Assembly: GCA_043777895.1 (NCBI GenBank)
Contig: JAYWHD010000157.1
Coordinates: 1-16,634 of the forward strand
Length of the DNA stretch: 16,634 bases
Source: JBDLSY01 sp043777895
GTDB lineage: Bacteria > Pseudomonadota > Gammaproteobacteria > Burkholderiales > Burkholderiaceae_C
Direction of reading: 5' to 3'
Of the stretch, positions 13,982-16,634 are shown piece after piece (position 1 is the stretch's first letter; every line of letters begins with the position of its first letter). The translations under genes were made by a program, and so were the position numbers. The notes under the pieces were generated by a model, which saw only the letters and a list, made by a program, of their open reading frames with translations, had not been told where the DNA came from and did not search any database.

Positions 13982-15535
13982 TTAAATTTGTTCTTGCCAC
14001 AACAAACCATCACGGTTGATTAAAGCATTGGCAGCAGCAGGCCCCCAAGTACCTGCGGTGTACAATTTTGGTTCATCATCTTCTTGTTCCCAAGCTTGAA
14101 TAATTGGATCTATCCACTGCCATGCAGCATCTAATTCATCAGCCCGAGTAAATAGTGTTAGTTCACCCCGCATCACATCTAATAATAAGCGTTCATACGC
14201 TTCCATACGCCGTGTTGAAAATGCATCATCAAAATCTAAACTTAAATTAACTGCCCCCAAACGCATACCATCACCTGGTTTTTTAGTCATTAAGCTAAAA
14301 CTCAATATTTCATCAGGTTGCAAGCGAATCAATAAACAATTAGGGTGGTTTAATGACCCTATATTAAATTGACTAATCGGTAATAATTGTGTGGGTAATG
14401 GCTTAAATCGGATAATAATTTCGGTGGTTTTGTGTGCGAGTCGCTTACCTGTACGCAAATAAAATGGAACACCCGCCCAACGCCAATTATCAATTTCTGC
14501 CTTAATCGCAACGAATGTTTCAGTAGTGGTCGTGCTGGCAACCCCATCTTCTTGTGCATAAGCCAATACATTTTTGCCTTGTATTATGCCAGTATTGTAT
14601 TGCCCTCTTACAACACATTGAGCAACCCGTTCAGGTGTCATCGGTTTTAAGGCTTTAAATACTTTTAGTTTTTCATCGCGCACACTGTCAGCATCCATAC
14701 GGCTAGGGGGTTCCATTGCCACAATCGCTAATAATTGCAATAAATGATTTTGAACCATATCTCTTAATGCCCCAACGCCATCGTAGTAACCTGCCCGTCC
14801 TGACAAGCCTAAATCTTCAGCCAAAGTAATTTGTACATCACTAATCCACTCACGGCGCCATAAAGGTTCAAATAAAATATTCCCAAAGCGAAGTGCTAAC
14901 AAATTTTGTACTGACTCTTTACCTAAATAATGGTCTATTCTATAAATTTGATGTTCTGCAAGATAGTTTAATGCAGCTTTATTAATCGCTTGAGCCGATT
15001 GAGCATCGCTGCCCAACGGCTTTTCTAACACGATTCTGGTATTATTTGAAAATAATTGTGCTTGACCTAATAAGTGAATTAACTGAATAAATAAGTAAGG
15101 CGGTGTAGCTAAATATACAACGCGGATACACGTCTTTCGCAAATAAGTATAAATAGGATTTGATTTTTTTTCTTTTTCAGCTTTTTCTACCCTTCCTTCT
15201 TTTTTTTCTTGTTCTTCTTGTTCTTCTTGTTTTTCCAAAACAGATACAGCCATATATTTCCAACGGTTAATAAAAGTTTGCCACAGTTCATCGCTGGTTT
15301 CTTCAGCCAAAAAAGGCCGCACTTTATAATCAATCAACGATATAAATTCAGCATTAGTCAAATTTTGTCGTGCTAAACCCAAAAAACAGCAGGCTTCATC
15401 TAATTCTTGTATTCTAAAACGTTCAAACAATGCAGGAATAATTTTTCGTGCCGCCAAATCGCCTGTCGCACCTAATAATAATAAATCAATATCAAGTGGT
15501 TCTCTACCCGTAGTATTTGTTTTTTTGGTATGCAT
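13982..15535 (-). CDS. zwf: Glucose-6-phosphate 1-dehydrogenase
   Basis: Oxidises glucose 6-phosphate to 6-phosphogluconolactone with NADP, the entry to the oxidative pentose phosphate (and Entner-Doudoroff) pathway. It has 517 residues against about 490 for typical enzymes. The N-terminal Rossmann motif is GATGDLA (22-28), followed by VLEKPLG (169-175) and the active-site RIDHYLGK (199-206, with the catalytic-region His202 and Lys206). Further typical blocks are LRDMVQNHLLQLL and FYLRTGKRL. The extra length is an acidic/basic low-complexity insertion at about 101-126 (EKQEEQEEQEKKEG and onward), between the first helices and the NTRIVLEKPLG strand. Part of it is encoded by 9-base repeats. 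The partner genes pgl, edd and gnd are not in the window. The start codon is 5 bases from a 105-bp heptamer array, and no Shine-Dalgarno is seen. Confidence 0.97.
   Translation of the reverse strand: MHTKKTNTTGREPLDIDLLLLGATGDLAARKIIPALFERFRIQELDEACCFLGLARQNLTNAEFISLIDYKVRPFLAEETSDELWQTFINRWKYMAVSVLEKQEEQEEQEKKEGRVEKAEKEKKSNPIYTYLRKTCIRVVYLATPPYLFIQLIHLLGQAQLFSNNTRIVLEKPLGSDAQSAQAINKAALNYLAEHQIYRIDHYLGKESVQNLLALRFGNILFEPLWRREWISDVQITLAEDLGLSGRAGYYDGVGALRDMVQNHLLQLLAIVAMEPPSRMDADSVRDEKLKVFKALKPMTPERVAQCVVRGQYNTGIIQGKNVLAYAQEDGVASTTTTETFVAIKAEIDNWRWAGVPFYLRTGKRLAHKTTEIIIRFKPLPTQLLPISQFNIGSLNHPNCLLIRLQPDEILSFSLMTKKPGDGMRLGAVNLSLDFDDAFSTRRMEAYERLLLDVMRGELTLFTRADELDAAWQWIDPIIQAWEQEDDEPKLYTAGTWGPAAANALINRDGLLWQEQI
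15208..15229 (-). repeat. 9-base repeat inside zwf
   Basis: Two and a half units of CTTGTTCTT (plus-strand reading) encode Glu/Gln repeats in the low-complexity insertion of Zwf at about residues 103-109. The surrounding 60 bases are similarly biased. The 9-base period keeps the reading frame. Confidence 0.8.
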
Positions 15536-15540
15536 TGTTT

Positions 15541-15645
15541 ATTTATTATTTATTATTTATTATTTATTGTTTATTGTTTATTGTTTACTATTTATTGTTT
15601 ACTATTTATTGTTTATTTTTTATTTTTTATTTTTTATTTTTTAAA
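15541..15645. repeat. Heptanucleotide tandem repeat, 15 units, at the zwf start
   Basis: Fifteen 7-base units of NTTTATT: four ATTTATT, then GTTTATT/GTTTACT/ATTTATT mixtures, then three TTTTATT and a decayed last unit. The array sits in the zwf leader and abuts its start codon, so unit number would alter the zwf 5' untranslated region or promoter spacing. Confidence 0.93.
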
Positions 15646-15704
15646 GATTTTGAAAAATTTTAAATCTTGTTTTATCTTTTAATCTTAAAAATTCTGATTC
15701 TAAC
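15645..15704. repeat. Degenerate copy of the 13028-13097 palindromic element
   Basis: AAATTCTGATTCTAA at 15689-15703 matches AAATCCTGATTCTAA of the arm at 13082-13096 with one change. The preceding 45 bases (GATTTT, then TTTAAATCTTGTT) line up loosely with the loop of the other copy. The opposite arm is lost or decayed. The remaining part of the 413-bp zwf-ychF gap shows no gene. Confidence 0.5.
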
Positions 15705-15774
15705 TATTATTAATTTATTTACTAACTACTTATTTAGTTATTTAGTACTTATTAAGTTTTTTAGTTTAAACCTA

Positions 15775-15824
15775 TTTACCATTTATTATGCTACGGTAAA
15801 ATAAATACTTTTACTACTTTTACC
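15775..15824. promoter_or_regulatory. Alternating TTTACC/GGTAAA half-sites
   Basis: TTTACC at 15775-15780, GGTAAAA at 15795-15801 and TTTTACC at 15818-15824 form two overlapping inverted repeats sharing the middle arm, with 14- and 16-base loops. They lie between zwf and ychF, about 125 bp before the ychF start. This could be an operator with two helical-turn spacing, or chance in AT-rich DNA. Confidence 0.25.
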
Positions 15825-15898
15825 ATTTTTGTTACTGTATCTTTATGCCGTATTGGCTATCTTGTACTGTATATTTTCTATTTTTATTTTAGTTAATT

Positions 15899-15938
15899 TT
15901 ATTCAATTTCATTCAATTTTACTCAATTTAACTCACTA
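15899..15938 (+). repeat. 10-base repeat in the ychF leader
   Basis: Units resembling ATTCAATTTY repeat with a 10-base period (ATTCAATTTC, ATTCAATTTT, ACTCAATTTA, ACTCACTATC), ending about 10 bases before the ychF ATG. No Shine-Dalgarno lies between. Confidence 0.75.
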
Positions 15939-15948
15939 TCAAATTATT

Positions 15949-16634
15949 ATGTCTTTAAAATGCGGAATCGTAGGCTTGCCTAATGTTGGAAAATCAACTT
16001 TATTTAACGCCTTAACTAAAGCAGGCATTGCCGCAGAAAACTATCCATTTTGTACGATAGAACCCAATGTCGGTATAGTAGAAGTCCCCGATAGCCGCCT
16101 ACACAGTTTGGCTGATATTGTAAAGCCCGAACGGGTTGTGCCTGCAGTCACTGAATTTGTTGATATTGCAGGGCTAGTTGCAGGTGCTAGTAAAGGCGAA
16201 GGTTTAGGCAATAAGTTTTTAGCACATATTCGTGAAACTGACGCTATTATTAATGTAGTCCGTTGTTTTGATGACCCTGACGTTATTCATGTTGCAGGAA
16301 AAGTAGACCCTATTTCAGATATTGAAGTGATTCAAACTGAATTGGCTTTAGCTGATTTAGCGACCTTAGAAAAAACTTTACAAAAAAATAAAAAACTGTC
16401 TAATTCAGGTGATAAAGAAGCAAAGGCACTGGTAGCCGTACTAGAACAATGCGAAGCTGGCTTAAACCAAGGACACTCTATTCGTAGCTTGGGTTTATCC
16501 AAAGAAGAATTATTATTAATCAAAGGTTATTGCTTTATCACTGCAAAACCAGCTATGTATGTCGGCAATGTCGATGAAAATGGCTTCGATAATAACCCAT
16601 TTTTAGACAAATTAAAAGCGTTTGCTGCTAAAGA
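15949..16634 (+). CDS. ychF: Redox-regulated ATPase YchF (Obg/OLA1 family), 3' end beyond window
   Basis: A ribosome-associated P-loop NTPase that prefers ATP. I translated from the ATG at 15949; 228 residues are visible of about 363. Motifs: G1 GLPNVGKST (9-17), the conserved NYPFCTIEPN (31-40), G3 DIAGL (72-76) with the following VAGASKGEGLGNKFL, and the altered G4 NVDE (207-210), which replaces NKxD and accounts for ATP preference in this family. The TGS domain should follow outside the window. The sequence closely fits what I know of betaproteobacterial YchF. It diverges from zwf. In many relatives pth lies near ychF, but it is not seen here. Confidence 0.97.
   Translation, partial: MSLKCGIVGLPNVGKSTLFNALTKAGIAAENYPFCTIEPNVGIVEVPDSRLHSLADIVKPERVVPAVTEFVDIAGLVAGASKGEGLGNKFLAHIRETDAIINVVRCFDDPDVIHVAGKVDPISDIEVIQTELALADLATLEKTLQKNKKLSNSGDKEAKALVAVLEQCEAGLNQGHSIRSLGLSKEELLLIKGYCFITAKPAMYVGNVDENGFDNNPFLDKLKAFAAK

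Overview
This window is a stretch of ordinary chromosome from an AT-rich bacterium, most likely a betaproteobacterium related to Burkholderiales. I infer this from the argS / SPOR-domain protein / dsbA gene order, and from the sequence style of DnaE (PHP-domain start, PDFDIDF motif), ArgS (KISKRAG) and YchF (AENYPFCTIEPNVG). No genus can be named from sequence alone. I see no rRNA, tRNA, CRISPR array, transposase, phage gene or recognisable defence system, and no clear new multi-gene system.

Layout. From 6542 leftward, six genes run on the minus strand: argS, a SPOR-domain envelope protein, a DsbA-type thiol:disulfide oxidoreductase, a small putative lipoprotein, purC and purF (purF is cut by the left edge). 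From 6833 rightward, dnaE (replicative polymerase alpha subunit) and msbA (lipid A flippase) run on the plus strand. A second minus-strand group follows: zwf, a Nudix (MutT-like) gene with a shortened TPS-like tail, and a low-molecular-weight tyrosine phosphatase. At the right edge ychF starts on the plus strand, divergent from zwf, and is cut by the window end.

Functional grouping. purC and purF are two steps of de novo purine synthesis. argS serves translation. The SPOR protein and DsbA act at or in the periplasm. dnaE with a MutT-like nucleotide-pool sanitiser concerns replication and its fidelity. msbA builds the outer membrane. zwf opens the oxidative pentose phosphate route.

The unusual content lies in two places. 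First, the gaps between genes are very AT-rich and full of short tandem repeats with periods of 7, 8, 10, 14 and 16 bases, while the two repeats inside genes (dnaE and zwf) have a 9-base period that keeps frame. A 16-bp-armed palindromic element lies after the Nudix gene, with a decayed relative upstream of zwf. A T9/C8 double homopolymer lies in the first codons of msbA. Second, PurF is of the class with an N-terminal propeptide and a cysteine at a position matching an iron-sulfur ligand, not the E. coli/Burkholderia type expected next to these neighbours.
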